DNA from: Microbacterium sp. RURRCA19A
GTDB taxonomy: Bacteria > Actinomycetota > Actinomycetes > Actinomycetales > Microbacteriaceae
Reading direction: 5' to 3'
Length of the DNA: 64,000 nucleotides
Assembly: GCF_900156455.1 (NCBI RefSeq)
Contig: NZ_FTNQ01000001.1
Coordinates: 620,001-684,000, forward strand
Shown here piece after piece: positions 26,627 through 35,465 of this stretch. Positions within the stretch are counted from its first letter, which is position 1; each line of letters begins with the position of its first letter. The position numbers were made by a program, and so were the translations under genes. The notes under the pieces are model-generated. The model was not told where the DNA came from. It did not search any database and saw nothing but the letters and a program-made list of their open reading frames with translations.

Positions 26627-28075
26627 ATGCTCTCCGGACCCTCACTCCCCACCCGGCGAGGTCGCCGCCTGCGCCTGGCCGTCGCGGCTCTCGCACTCGC
26701 CGCCCTCCCGGTCGCCGGGCTCGTCGCCGTCGCACCGTCGCCCGCGCAGGCGGCCACGCGCACCGTCGTGAGCTTGACGTTCGACGACGCCAACGCCGAC
26801 CAGCTGAGCGCCCTGCCCGCGTTGAAGGCGAACGGGATGAAGGCGACGTTCTACGTCCCGTCCGGTTTCATCGGCGCCGCCGGCCACATGACCCGCGCCG
26901 ATCTGACGAACCTCGCGAGCGCCGGCCATGAGATCGGCGGGCACACCGTGAACCATCCCGATCTCGCGCAGGTGAGCCTCGACGAAGCGAAGCGTCAGAT
27001 CTGCACCGATCGCAAGAACCTCACGTCGTGGGGATTCACGGTCCGCAGCTTCGCCTACCCGTTCGCCTCCAGCACGCCGGACGTCGAGAAGGCCGCGGCC
27101 GAGTGCGGGTACAACAGCGCCCGACTGCTCGGAGACATCCGCAGCCGCTTCGGCTGCCCGGACTGCGCCTACGCCGAATCGACCAAACCCGCCGACCCGT
27201 TCGCGCTCAAGGCGCTCGACCAGGTCGACGCGACCTGGACACTCGACGACCTCAAGGCGGGCGTCACCAACGCCGAGAAGAACGGCGGCGGCTGGGTGCA
27301 GTACACGTTCCACGACATCTGCGCCGACGCGTGCAGCGACCTCGCGATCACGCCGACGATGTTCTCCCAGTTCCTGTCGTGGCTCAAGACGCGACAAGCC
27401 GCCGGCACGGTCGTGAAGACGATCGGAAGCGTCATCGGCGGCACGACCAAACCCCTCGTGGACGGCCCGTCCGTTCCCGCTCCGACCGGTTCGACCAACG
27501 GCATCGTGAACCCCAGCATGGAGCAGGGCGCGCCGGACTGCTGGATGCGGGGCGGGTGGGGCACGAACAACCCGACGTTCGAGACCGGGTCGCCCGCCCA
27601 CACCGGCGCGATCTCCAGCGGGATCACCATGACCGGCTACGGAGACGGCGACGCCAAGCTCCTTCCGCAGTTCGACCTGGGCCAGTGCGCGCCGACCGTG
27701 ACCCCCGGTCGCACGTACACTCTGCGCGAGTGGTATCTCGCGAGCGGCGTGACACAGTTCGCGGTGTACCTGCGGTCGACCTCCGGTTCGTGGTCGTACT
27801 GGACCTCCAGCCCCTGGTACGCCTCGGCGGCCGACTGGACCGAGGCCGACTGGACGACGCCGGCGATCCCCGACGGGTACAACGGGATCAGTTTCGCGCT
27901 GACCATCTTCGGCAACGGCACCCTCCGCACCGACGACCTCGCACTCTACGACAGCGCGGGCGCCCCGGCTCTCGCCCCGGCGACCGGCGTGACCCGACTC
28001 GCCCCCGCGACGACGACCCCGCCGCGGGGGCCCGTCGAGCTCTTCCAGCCGACCGAGAGCGACGTCAGCGGATGA
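26627..28075 (+). CDS. Secreted polysaccharide deacetylase (NodB/CE4) with C-terminal beta-sandwich module
   Basis: The 482-aa product opens with a twin-Arg-like basic stretch and a signal peptide ending near AQA-AT (residue 43). The NodB domain has the catalytic/metal aspartates in LTFDDA, the metal histidines in HTVNH, the RSFAYPF motif and a late FHDIC histidine. A C-terminal module of about 150 residues (GIVNPSMEQG to RTDDLALYDS) is Trp/Gly-rich and looks like a carbohydrate-binding sandwich. It would remove acetyl groups from amino sugars outside the cell. ATG 26627 follows GAGAAAGG; ATG 26579, overlapping the glmS stop, would add 16 residues before the signal peptide. Confidence 0.85.
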   Translation: MLSGPSLPTRRGRRLRLAVAALALAALPVAGLVAVAPSPAQAATRTVVSLTFDDANADQLSALPALKANGMKATFYVPSGFIGAAGHMTRADLTNLASAGHEIGGHTVNHPDLAQVSLDEAKRQICTDRKNLTSWGFTVRSFAYPFASSTPDVEKAAAECGYNSARLLGDIRSRFGCPDCAYAESTKPADPFALKALDQVDATWTLDDLKAGVTNAEKNGGGWVQYTFHDICADACSDLAITPTMFSQFLSWLKTRQAAGTVVKTIGSVIGGTTKPLVDGPSVPAPTGSTNGIVNPSMEQGAPDCWMRGGWGTNNPTFETGSPAHTGAISSGITMTGYGDGDAKLLPQFDLGQCAPTVTPGRTYTLREWYLASGVTQFAVYLRSTSGSWSYWTSSPWYASAADWTEADWTTPAIPDGYNGISFALTIFGNGTLRTDDLALYDSAGAPALAPATGVTRLAPATTTPPRGPVELFQPTESDVSG

Positions 28076-28815
28076 TCCGGCGCTCGGCGGCGACGAGTGC
28101 CCTCGGGGTGTTCGTCGCCGCCGGCGTCGTGGCGTGCGCGCCGACGCCCGCCCCGCTCCCGGACACGGGCTACCCGTGGCACACCGACATCGTCGCCACG
28201 ACCTTCTGGGTCGGCGAAGTGTTCGACCCGAGCGCGCCCGACGGCAGCCAGCGCCTGTCGACGTACGACTCGCGATGGCTGGCGTCGTACGGCGGATGCG
28301 ACGGCGTCTCCGAGGGCGCGCAGTGCCGCACCGAACCGCGCACCGCCGCGAACGGGTACTTCCCGACCCGCATGACGCCGCGGGAGAACCCGTTCTACCT
28401 CGATCTGCCGTTCGACGACGTCAACGACGAGGTGGGCTTCGCCGAGCGCGGCAGGGTGATCCCGTGGGCGTCGGAGAGCGCGTACGCCGCGCACGTCGAC
28501 GACCCCGCGGTCAGCCTCATGAAGAACCGCTGGGTCGTGCTCCGCAAGGGCGATCGGCTCTGCTACGGCCAGATCCAGGACGCCGGACCCGGCGAGTACC
28601 GCGACGCCGCCTACGTCTTCGGTTCCGACGATCGACGTCCGGACAACGCGCGGTTCAACGGCGCCGGACTCGATGTGTCCCCGGCGCTCAACGGATGCCT
28701 GGGCTTCGCCGAACTCGACGGCGAGGACGACCGGGTCGACTGGGCGTTCGTCGACGACCGCGACGTCCCCGACGGGCCGTGGACCCGGATCGTGACGAGC
28801 AGCCCCGTGCAGTGA
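28072..28815 (+). CDS. Hypothetical lipoprotein, possibly double-psi beta-barrel (RlpA/expansin-like)
   Basis: The 247-aa product begins with a signal peptide and a lipobox (VVAC, cysteine near residue 22), so it is predicted to be anchored outside the membrane. I know no named family. The end of the protein has the order DAGPGEY, YVFG, GAGLDVSPALNGCLGF and VDWAFVD, which resembles the DxGP...(I/L)DxS.A...LG...V layout of double-psi beta-barrel domains; this is inference. Four cysteines beyond the lipobox may pair. The ATG overlaps the deacetylase stop (ATGA), so it is the last gene of the polysaccharide operon. Confidence 0.8.
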   Translation: MIRRSAATSALGVFVAAGVVACAPTPAPLPDTGYPWHTDIVATTFWVGEVFDPSAPDGSQRLSTYDSRWLASYGGCDGVSEGAQCRTEPRTAANGYFPTRMTPRENPFYLDLPFDDVNDEVGFAERGRVIPWASESAYAAHVDDPAVSLMKNRWVVLRKGDRLCYGQIQDAGPGEYRDAAYVFGSDDRRPDNARFNGAGLDVSPALNGCLGFAELDGEDDRVDWAFVDDRDVPDGPWTRIVTSSPVQ

Positions 28816-28820
28816 GAACG

Positions 28821-28855
28821 GAAGAGACCGGATGCCGCGGGCATCCGGTCTCTTC
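28821..28855. terminator. Bidirectional terminator built on GGATGCC
   Basis: A perfect 16-bp stem (GAAGAGACCGGATGCC with its complement) closes on a 3-base loop. It lies between the lipoprotein gene and convergent rbpA and ends both operons. Confidence 0.85.
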
Positions 28856-28867
28856 CGTGGGGAGGTC

Positions 28868-29221
28868 TTACTGGCCCCGACGCTCGCGCAGCTGCTGCAG
28901 CGCATCGTCGAGGAGCGACTCCGCTTCCTCGTCGGTGCGGCGCTCCTTCACGTAGGCCAGGTGCGTCTTGTAGGGCTCGGTCTTGGCCAGAGCCGGGGGG
29001 TTGTTCTTGTCGCGACCGGCGGGAAGGCCGGAGTGCGGCGAGTCGATCGTCTCGGGGATCTCGTCGTCGGGGATACCCGCGGCGAAGTAGCGGACGGTCT
29101 CGTTGCCGAGTGCGTCCCAGTACGACACCGCCACGCGATCGGCGTGGAAACCGTGATCCTGTTCACCCATCGGGCCCGCGCCGACGCGCGTGCCGCGGAT
29201 GGCGTTGCCGCCAGTGGCCAT
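28868..29221 (-). CDS. rbpA: RNA polymerase-binding protein RbpA
   Basis: This 117-aa actinobacteria-specific protein binds RNA polymerase and the principal sigma factor and stabilises promoter opening. Typical stretches are RGTRVGAGPMGE near the N-terminus and the sigma-interacting C-terminal part with LPAGRDKNNPPA and KTHLAYVKERR. The ATG lies one base after the secG stop, so it is the last gene of the gap-pgk-tpiA-secG-rbpA series, possibly also served by a promoter below the hairpin at 29545. Confidence 0.95.
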   Translation of the reverse strand: MATGGNAIRGTRVGAGPMGEQDHGFHADRVAVSYWDALGNETVRYFAAGIPDDEIPETIDSPHSGLPAGRDKNNPPALAKTEPYKTHLAYVKERRTDEEAESLLDDALQQLRERRGQ

Positions 29222-29222
29222 G

Positions 29223-29471
29223 TCAGAGCTCCGCGAACTTGGTCAGGAGACCGAGACCGACGATGGTGATGAACCACACCAGCGCCAGGACGATCGTGAA
29301 TCGGTTGAGGTTGCGTTCGGCCAGGCCCGACGAACCGAGTGCCGAGCTCATGCCGCCGCCGAACATGTCGGACAGGCCGCCCCCACGTCCCTTGTGGAGC
29401 AGGATGAGCAGGGTCAGCAGGAGGCTGGTCACGCCCAGGAGAACCTGCAGGACGAACTCGAGAATCTGCAC
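29223..29471 (-). CDS. secG: Preprotein translocase subunit SecG
   Basis: The 82-aa membrane protein has two hydrophobic helices (about residues 2-25 and 58-78) around a Gly-rich loop GGGLSDMFGGG, the SecG pattern. It joins SecY and SecE in the export channel. The start is GTG 29471 with GAAAGG nine bases upstream; the frame extends 12 codons further but without a site. It lies between tpiA and rbpA, the usual actinobacterial order. Confidence 0.93.
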   Translation of the reverse strand: MQILEFVLQVLLGVTSLLLTLLILLHKGRGGGLSDMFGGGMSSALGSSGLAERNLNRFTIVLALVWFITIVGLGLLTKFAEL

Positions 29472-29544
29472 TGTCGAAAGCCTTTCGCGGCGGTCGGAGC
29501 CGACCACACAAGCGTCAAGTATACGGGGAGGGCGCGTGAACGCA

Positions 29545-29577
29545 CGGATGCCCGCGGCGCACGGCCGCGGGCATCCG
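29545..29577 (-). terminator. Hairpin between tpiA and secG
   Basis: The 14-base arms CGGATGCCCGCGGC and GCCGCGGGCATCCG are perfectly complementary with a 5-base loop, just after the tpiA stop. No T-run follows. Termination here may be partial, giving secG-rbpA their own level. Confidence 0.65.
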
Positions 29578-29584
29578 GAGTCGT

Positions 29585-30373
29585 TCAGACGCCGACGTGC
29601 TTCTGGTAGCGGATGATCGCTGCGAACTCATCCACGACGAGGCTCGCGCCACCCACCAGGGCACCGTCCACATCCGGCTCGCGCAGGAAGCTCGCGACGT
29701 TCGCGGCCTTCACCGACCCGCCGTACAGCACGCGCGTGCGAGCCGCGGCGTCCTCTCCGAGCTGGGCGGCGACGACGGCGCGCACCGCGGCGCACACCTC
29801 CTGCGCCTGCTCGGGCGAAGCGACCTGGCCGGTACCGATCGCCCAGACCGGCTCGTAGGCCACCACGATCTCGGCGTCGGAGGGCACGCCCTCGAGTGCC
29901 GTCTGGAGCTGAGCGACCGAGACCGCGGTCGGACCCGACTGCTCGCGCTGCTCCAGCGTCTCGCCGACGCAGACGACCGGCACGAGACCGTGCCGGAGCG
30001 CGGCCTTCACCTTCGCGGCGACGACCTCGTCGGTCTCGTGGTGGAACTGACGACGCTCCGAGTGACCGATGATGACGTACTTCGCGTCGAGCTTGGCCAG
30101 GAACTGACCCGAGATCTCACCCGTGTAGGCACCGGAGTCGTGGGCCGACAGGTCCTGACCGCCGAGGGCGAAGTCGATCTTGTCGGCATCCAGCAGCGTC
30201 TGCACGGTCCGCAGGTCGGTGAAGGGCGGGAAGACCGCCACCTCGACGCTGCCGTTCTCGTGCTTGGCTTCCTTCAGCGTCCAGTGCAGCTTCTGGACGA
30301 ACGCGACCGCCTGCAGGTGGTCGAGGTTCATCTTCCAGTTGCCGGCGATGAGGGGAGTACGGTTCAGGACCAT
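29585..30373 (-). CDS. tpiA: Triosephosphate isomerase
   Basis: The 262-aa TIM-barrel enzyme interconverts the two triose phosphates. Active-site elements are the N and K of AGNWKMN, the histidine in IIGHSERR, the glutamate in VAYEPVWAIGTG and the phosphate-binding YGGSVKAAN. Its ATG at 30373 lies inside the last 10 bases of pgk, so translation is coupled. Confidence 0.97.
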   Translation of the reverse strand: MVLNRTPLIAGNWKMNLDHLQAVAFVQKLHWTLKEAKHENGSVEVAVFPPFTDLRTVQTLLDADKIDFALGGQDLSAHDSGAYTGEISGQFLAKLDAKYVIIGHSERRQFHHETDEVVAAKVKAALRHGLVPVVCVGETLEQREQSGPTAVSVAQLQTALEGVPSDAEIVVAYEPVWAIGTGQVASPEQAQEVCAAVRAVVAAQLGEDAAARTRVLYGGSVKAANVASFLREPDVDGALVGGASLVVDEFAAIIRYQKHVGV

Positions 30374-31578
30374 CCGAGGACCTCCAGTCCGGGGAGCTTC
30401 TTGCCTTCGAGGAACTCCAGGCTGGCGCCGCCGCCGGTGGAGATGTGACCGAACTGATCGTCGGCGAAGCCGAGCTGGCGCACGGCCGCGGCCGAGTCGC
30501 CGCCGCCGACGACGCTGAGGCCGTCGACCTCGGTCAGAGCCTGCGCCACGGTCCGTGTGCCCGCGGCGAACGCGGCCATCTCGAACACACCCATCGGGCC
30601 GTTCCAGAACACCGTACGGGAGTCGCGGATCGCCTCGGCGAACAGGTCCGCCGTGCGGGGGCCGATGTCGAGACCGAGGCCTGCGGCACCGAACGGGGTG
30701 TCCTCCAGCGCCACGGCATCCGCGACCACGTGCTCGGCGTCCGCCGAGAACGACGCCGCGACGACGGCATCCACGGGGAGGACGATCTCGACGCCGCGCT
30801 CCTTCGCCGTGGCGAGGTAGCCCTTCACGGTGTCGATCTGGTCCTTCTCCAGCAGGCTGGCTCCGACCTTGCTGCCCTCGGCCGCGAGGAACGTGAACAT
30901 CATTCCCCCGCCGACGAGCAGCTTGTCGACACGCGGCAGCAGGTGCTCGATCACACCGAGCTTGTCGCTGACCTTCGACCCGCCGAGGACGACCGTGTAC
31001 GGACGTTCGGGGGTCTCGGTCAGACGATCGAGGACCTCGAGCTCCTTCTGGATGAGCAGACCCGCCGCGGACGGCACGATCTGCGCGAGATCGTAGACGC
31101 TCGCCTGCTTGCGGTGCACGACGCCGAAGCCGTCCGAGACGAGGGCGTCGCCGAGGTCGGCCAACTGCCGCGCGAACGCCTGGCGCTCGGTCTCGTCCTT
31201 CGAGGTCTCCCCCGCGTTGAAGCGGAGGTTCTCGATGACCGCGACGTCGCCGTCCTCGAGCGAGGCGACGGCCTCGCGGGCGGACTCGCCGACGGTGTCG
31301 CGAGCGAACGCGACCGGCTGTCCGAGCAGCTCGGACAGGCGCTGCGCGACCGGCTCGAGCGAGTACTTCGGGTCGGGAGACCCGTCGGGACGCCCCAGGT
31401 GCGAGCACACGACGACGCGGGCGCCGGCGTTGATGAGGGCGTTGAGAGTCGGCAGCGACGCGCGCACGCGGCCATCGTCCGTGATGACGCCGTCCTTGAG
31501 GGGGACGTTCAGGTCACAACGGACGATGACGCGCGTGCCGGCCAGCGACCCCAGCGATTCGAGGGTGCGCAGAGCCAT
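30364..31578 (-). CDS. pgk: Phosphoglycerate kinase
   Basis: This 404-aa two-domain kinase makes ATP from 1,3-bisphosphoglycerate. Landmarks are VIVRCDLNVPLKDG at the start, CSHLGRPDG in the N-domain, the hinge region VVLGGSKVSDKLGVI and VVGGGDSAAAV near the C-terminus. It lies 6 bp after gap and overlaps tpiA by 10 bp, so the three glycolytic genes form one transcription unit. Confidence 0.97.
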   Translation of the reverse strand: MALRTLESLGSLAGTRVIVRCDLNVPLKDGVITDDGRVRASLPTLNALINAGARVVVCSHLGRPDGSPDPKYSLEPVAQRLSELLGQPVAFARDTVGESAREAVASLEDGDVAVIENLRFNAGETSKDETERQAFARQLADLGDALVSDGFGVVHRKQASVYDLAQIVPSAAGLLIQKELEVLDRLTETPERPYTVVLGGSKVSDKLGVIEHLLPRVDKLLVGGGMMFTFLAAEGSKVGASLLEKDQIDTVKGYLATAKERGVEIVLPVDAVVAASFSADAEHVVADAVALEDTPFGAAGLGLDIGPRTADLFAEAIRDSRTVFWNGPMGVFEMAAFAAGTRTVAQALTEVDGLSVVGGGDSAAAVRQLGFADDQFGHISTGGGASLEFLEGKKLPGLEVLGWS

Positions 31579-31584
31579 GGAGTG

Positions 31585-32610
<1,026 letters not shown>

Positions 32611-32660
32611 TCAGTTGTGCGCGAGAAGCGCGTGATTGCGGTGTTCGCTGGCGGACAACG

Positions 32661-32690
32661 GCGTCCCGACGGGGTGTCCCGTCGGGACGC
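32661..32690 (-). terminator. Terminator of sodA
   Basis: The 13-base arms GCGTCCCGACGGG and CCCGTCGGGACGC form a perfect stem with a GTGT loop, 10 bp after the sodA stop. Confidence 0.8.
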
Positions 32691-32699
32691 CCACGCCGT

Positions 32700-33326
32700 T
32701 TACGACAGTACCAGCAGACCCGTGGTCTTCTCACGGGCGGCCGCGAAGCGCTCCTGCGCATCGGCCCAGTTGGCGATGTTCCAGAACGCCTTCACGTAGT
32801 CCGCGCGCACGTTCTTGTAGTCGAGGTAGTACGCGTGCTCCCACACGTCCAGGAGCAGCAGCGGGACGGTGCCGGCGACGATCTGACCCTGCTGGTCGAA
32901 GAACTGCTGGATGAGCAGGTTCTGACCGATGGAGTCCCAGAACAGACCCGCCCAGCCCGAGCCCTGCACGCCGAGGGCCGCCGCGGTGAACTGACCGCGG
33001 AAGGCGTCGAACGAACCGAACTGGTCGTCGATCGCCGCCTCGAGGTCGCCGGTGGGCTTGTCGCCACCGTTGGGAGAGAGGTTGGTCCAGAAGATCGAGT
33101 GGTTGGTGTGACCGCCGAGGTTGAACGCGAGGTCCTTCTGCAGACGGTTGATGTTCGCGAAATCGCCCTTCTCGCGCGCCTCGGCGAGGAGGTCCAGCGT
33201 GGTGTTCGCGCCGTTGACGTACGTCTGGTGGTGCTTGCTGTGGTGCAGCTCCATGATGGTCGCGCTGATGTGCGGCTCCAGCGCGGAGTAGTCGTAGGGC
33301 AGTTCGGGCAGCGTGTACTTCGCCAT
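32700..33326 (-). CDS. sodA: Superoxide dismutase (Mn/Fe type)
   Basis: The 208-aa enzyme has the metal-ligand segments [20 protein letters not shown] and [11 protein letters not shown], all intact. It removes superoxide in the cytoplasm. I cannot assign Mn or Fe by eye, although the family in this group usually prefers Mn. It has ATG with a GGAAGTAGAG ribosome region. It stands alone between two hairpins, inserted between whiA and gap, which are neighbours in many actinobacteria. Confidence 0.96.
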   Translation of the reverse strand: MAKYTLPELPYDYSALEPHISATIMELHHSKHHQTYVNGANTTLDLLAEAREKGDFANINRLQKDLAFNLGGHTNHSIFWTNLSPNGGDKPTGDLEAAIDDQFGSFDAFRGQFTAAALGVQGSGWAGLFWDSIGQNLLIQQFFDQQGQIVAGTVPLLLLDVWEHAYYLDYKNVRADYVKAFWNIANWADAQERFAAAREKTTGLLVLS

Positions 33327-33450
33327 GTTCTCTACTTCCGAATCGGCGCTGCACCGAAGCCTCGGCGCAGCGAGGGTGACGTGTTCATCCTACTGAGCGG
33401 CAACGCACGGACCACGGGGTTGCTTCCCCGAATGACGAGGGATAACGAAA

Positions 33451-33479
33451 ACGGATGCCATGGATCATGGCATCCGTTC
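33451..33479 (-). terminator. Terminator of whiA
   Basis: The arms AACGGATGCCATG and CATGGCATCCGTT are perfectly complementary with a 3-base centre, and on the minus strand they run into TTTTCGTTATCC. It is another hairpin containing GGATGCC. Confidence 0.8.
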
Positions 33480-33498
33480 GTCATCGGGCTCGTGCGGG

Positions 33499-34476
33499 CT
33501 AGTCGTCGGCGCCGACCGGCACCGCGGACTCGGTGCCGGGGATCCCCTCGACCTCCGCCTTCTTGTCGGCCATCGCCAGCAGGCGCCGGATCCGACCGGC
33601 GACGGCATCCTTCGTCAGCGGCGGGTCGGCGTGATGGCCGAGCTCGTCCAGGCTCGCGTCGCGGTGGGCCAGACGCAGTTCGCCGGCCTGCTGCAGGTGC
33701 GCGGGGACCTCGTCGCCGAGGATCTCGAGCGCGCGCTCGACACGGGCGCACGCGGCCACCGCGGCCTGCGCGGAGCGACGGAGATTGGCGTCGTCGAAGT
33801 TGACCAGGCGGTTGACGCCCGCGCGCACCTCGCGGCGCTGACGCATCTGGTCCCACTCCCCCGCGGTGCGACGGGCGCCCATCTCGTACAGGGCACCACG
33901 GATCGCCTCGCCGTCGCGCACGACGACGCGCGGCACGCCCCGCACCTCACGCGCCTTGGCGGGGATGCCGATGCGATGACCGGCTCCGACGAGCGCCATG
34001 GCCGCCTCGGAGGACGGGCACGAGATCTCGAGCGCCGCGGAGCGGCCCGGGTCGCTGAGCGAGCCGCTGGCGAGGAACGCCCCGCGCCAGATGGCACTGA
34101 GGTCGGGACGCGAACCGGTGGTGAGCTTGTTGGGGAGGCCCCGCACGGGGCGGCGGCGCTGGTCGAGGAGCCCGGTCTGCCGGGCGAGCGTCTCACCGGC
34201 CTCGATGACGCGGACCGCGAAGTGACCGCCGGTGCGCCCACCCGAACCCTGCACGTGGTGCAGTTCGGGGCGGACGCCGTACAGCTCCATGAGATCGCGG
34301 GCCACGCGACGGGCGAGGATGTCCGAGTCCAGTTCGGCTTCGACGGCCACGCGGTTCGCGATCGAGTGCAGACCACCCGAGAAGCGCAGGATCGCCGTGA
34401 GTTCGGCGACGCGCGCCGTCGGACGCGGGTCGCGTACGGTGATCAGCTCGGCCTTCACGTCGGCGGTCAGCGGCAC
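33499..34476 (-). CDS. whiA: WhiA, DNA-binding regulator of division/sporulation
   Basis: This 325-aa protein has the WhiA plan: an N-terminal pair of LAGLIDADG-like repeats without nuclease residues (with [13 protein letters not shown]) and a C-terminal helix-turn-helix containing [37 protein letters not shown] segments. WhiA controls cell division genes in actinobacteria and is kept in non-sporulating relatives. The start is GTG 34476 with GAGGAG upstream; the frame continues 15 codons further but without conservation. It lies 82 bp after rapZ, and the yvcK gene often found between them is missing. Confidence 0.95.
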   Translation of the reverse strand: MPLTADVKAELITVRDPRPTARVAELTAILRFSGGLHSIANRVAVEAELDSDILARRVARDLMELYGVRPELHHVQGSGGRTGGHFAVRVIEAGETLARQTGLLDQRRRPVRGLPNKLTTGSRPDLSAIWRGAFLASGSLSDPGRSAALEISCPSSEAAMALVGAGHRIGIPAKAREVRGVPRVVVRDGEAIRGALYEMGARRTAGEWDQMRQRREVRAGVNRLVNFDDANLRRSAQAAVAACARVERALEILGDEVPAHLQQAGELRLAHRDASLDELGHHADPPLTKDAVAGRIRRLLAMADKKAEVEGIPGTESAVPVGADD

Positions 34477-34558
34477 GGTTCTCCTCGGTTCAGGACGATG
34501 GGGCAGCGCTCGGGACAGCACGGGTGAGGCTGTCGAGCGGCGGGGACGAGGGTACAGC

Positions 34559-35437
34559 CTACTCGCGGCCGAGGTCTCGGTGAGTCACACGGACCGCGAC
34601 ACCGGGCAGGTCGCCGAGGCGGGCGGCCAGCTCGCGGACCATGACGACCGATCGGTGCTTCCCGCCCGTGCAGCCGATCGCGATGACCGAGTGCCGCTTG
34701 TTCTCGCGCTCGTACCCCGCGAGGACGGGCCGCATCGCCGCGGCGTACGCGTCGAGGAACTCGGTCGCGCCCTCCTGACCGAGCACGTACTCCCGCACCG
34801 CGGGATCCTCCCCCGTCAGCGGCCGCAGATCCTCGTTCCAGAACGGGTTCGGCAGGAATCGCATGTCCGCGACGAGATCGACGTCCGTGGGCAGGCCGTA
34901 CTTGAACCCGAAGCTCATGAGGGTGACCGTGTGCCGGGCCGCGCCTTCTTCACCGAACAGCTCGACCGTCCGGATCGACAGTTGGTGGACGTTGTACGAC
35001 GAGGTGTCGATCACGACGTCGGCTGCTTCCCGCAGGGGAGTCAGCCGTTCGCGCTCGCGCCGGATGCCGTCGAGGATGGTGCCGTCGCCCTGCAGAGGGT
35101 GAGGACGACGCACGGCCTCGAACCGCCGCACGAGCACCGAGTCGGAGGCATCCAGGAAGACCACGCGGACCTGACCGTCGGCCTGGAGCGCGCGCATCGC
35201 CTCGGGAAGGTCGCCGAACAGCGAACGTCCTCGGACGTCCACCACGACGGCCACCTTCGGGACCGCGCCGGCGGCGCGCTCCGTCAGATCCAGGAGCGGC
35301 CGCAGCATCCGCGGGGGAAGGTTGTCGACCACGTACCAGTCGAGATCCTCCAGGGCGTTGGCGACCGTGGAACGGCCCGCGCCCGACATCCCCGTGACGA
35401 TCAGCACCTCGCCGGGCGCATCCCGTGCCGCCTGCAT
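34559..35437 (-). CDS. rapZ: RapZ/YvcJ family nucleotide-binding protein
   Basis: The 292-aa P-loop protein has Walker A GMSGAGRS, in which arginine stands where lysine is classical; I believe this is usual for actinobacterial RapZ. Further on are DNLPP, the FGFKYGLP stretch and the C-terminal [11 protein letters not shown] that binds ligands in the family. In enterobacteria RapZ senses glucosamine-6-P; in actinobacteria the role is unsettled. ATG 35437 has GGAAGGG. It lies 28 bp after uvrC in the uvrA-uvrC-rapZ-whiA series. Confidence 0.94.
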   Translation of the reverse strand: MQAARDAPGEVLIVTGMSGAGRSTVANALEDLDWYVVDNLPPRMLRPLLDLTERAAGAVPKVAVVVDVRGRSLFGDLPEAMRALQADGQVRVVFLDASDSVLVRRFEAVRRPHPLQGDGTILDGIRRERERLTPLREAADVVIDTSSYNVHQLSIRTVELFGEEGAARHTVTLMSFGFKYGLPTDVDLVADMRFLPNPFWNEDLRPLTGEDPAVREYVLGQEGATEFLDAYAAAMRPVLAGYERENKRHSVIAIGCTGGKHRSVVMVRELAARLGDLPGVAVRVTHRDLGRE

Positions 35438-35465
35438 GATTCGCCCTTCCGTCGGGGGTTCCAGC

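Noticed and set aside
34559..35437. Arginine in the RapZ Walker A as a sign of lost function
   Set aside because: GAGRS is, as far as I recall, the usual actinobacterial form.
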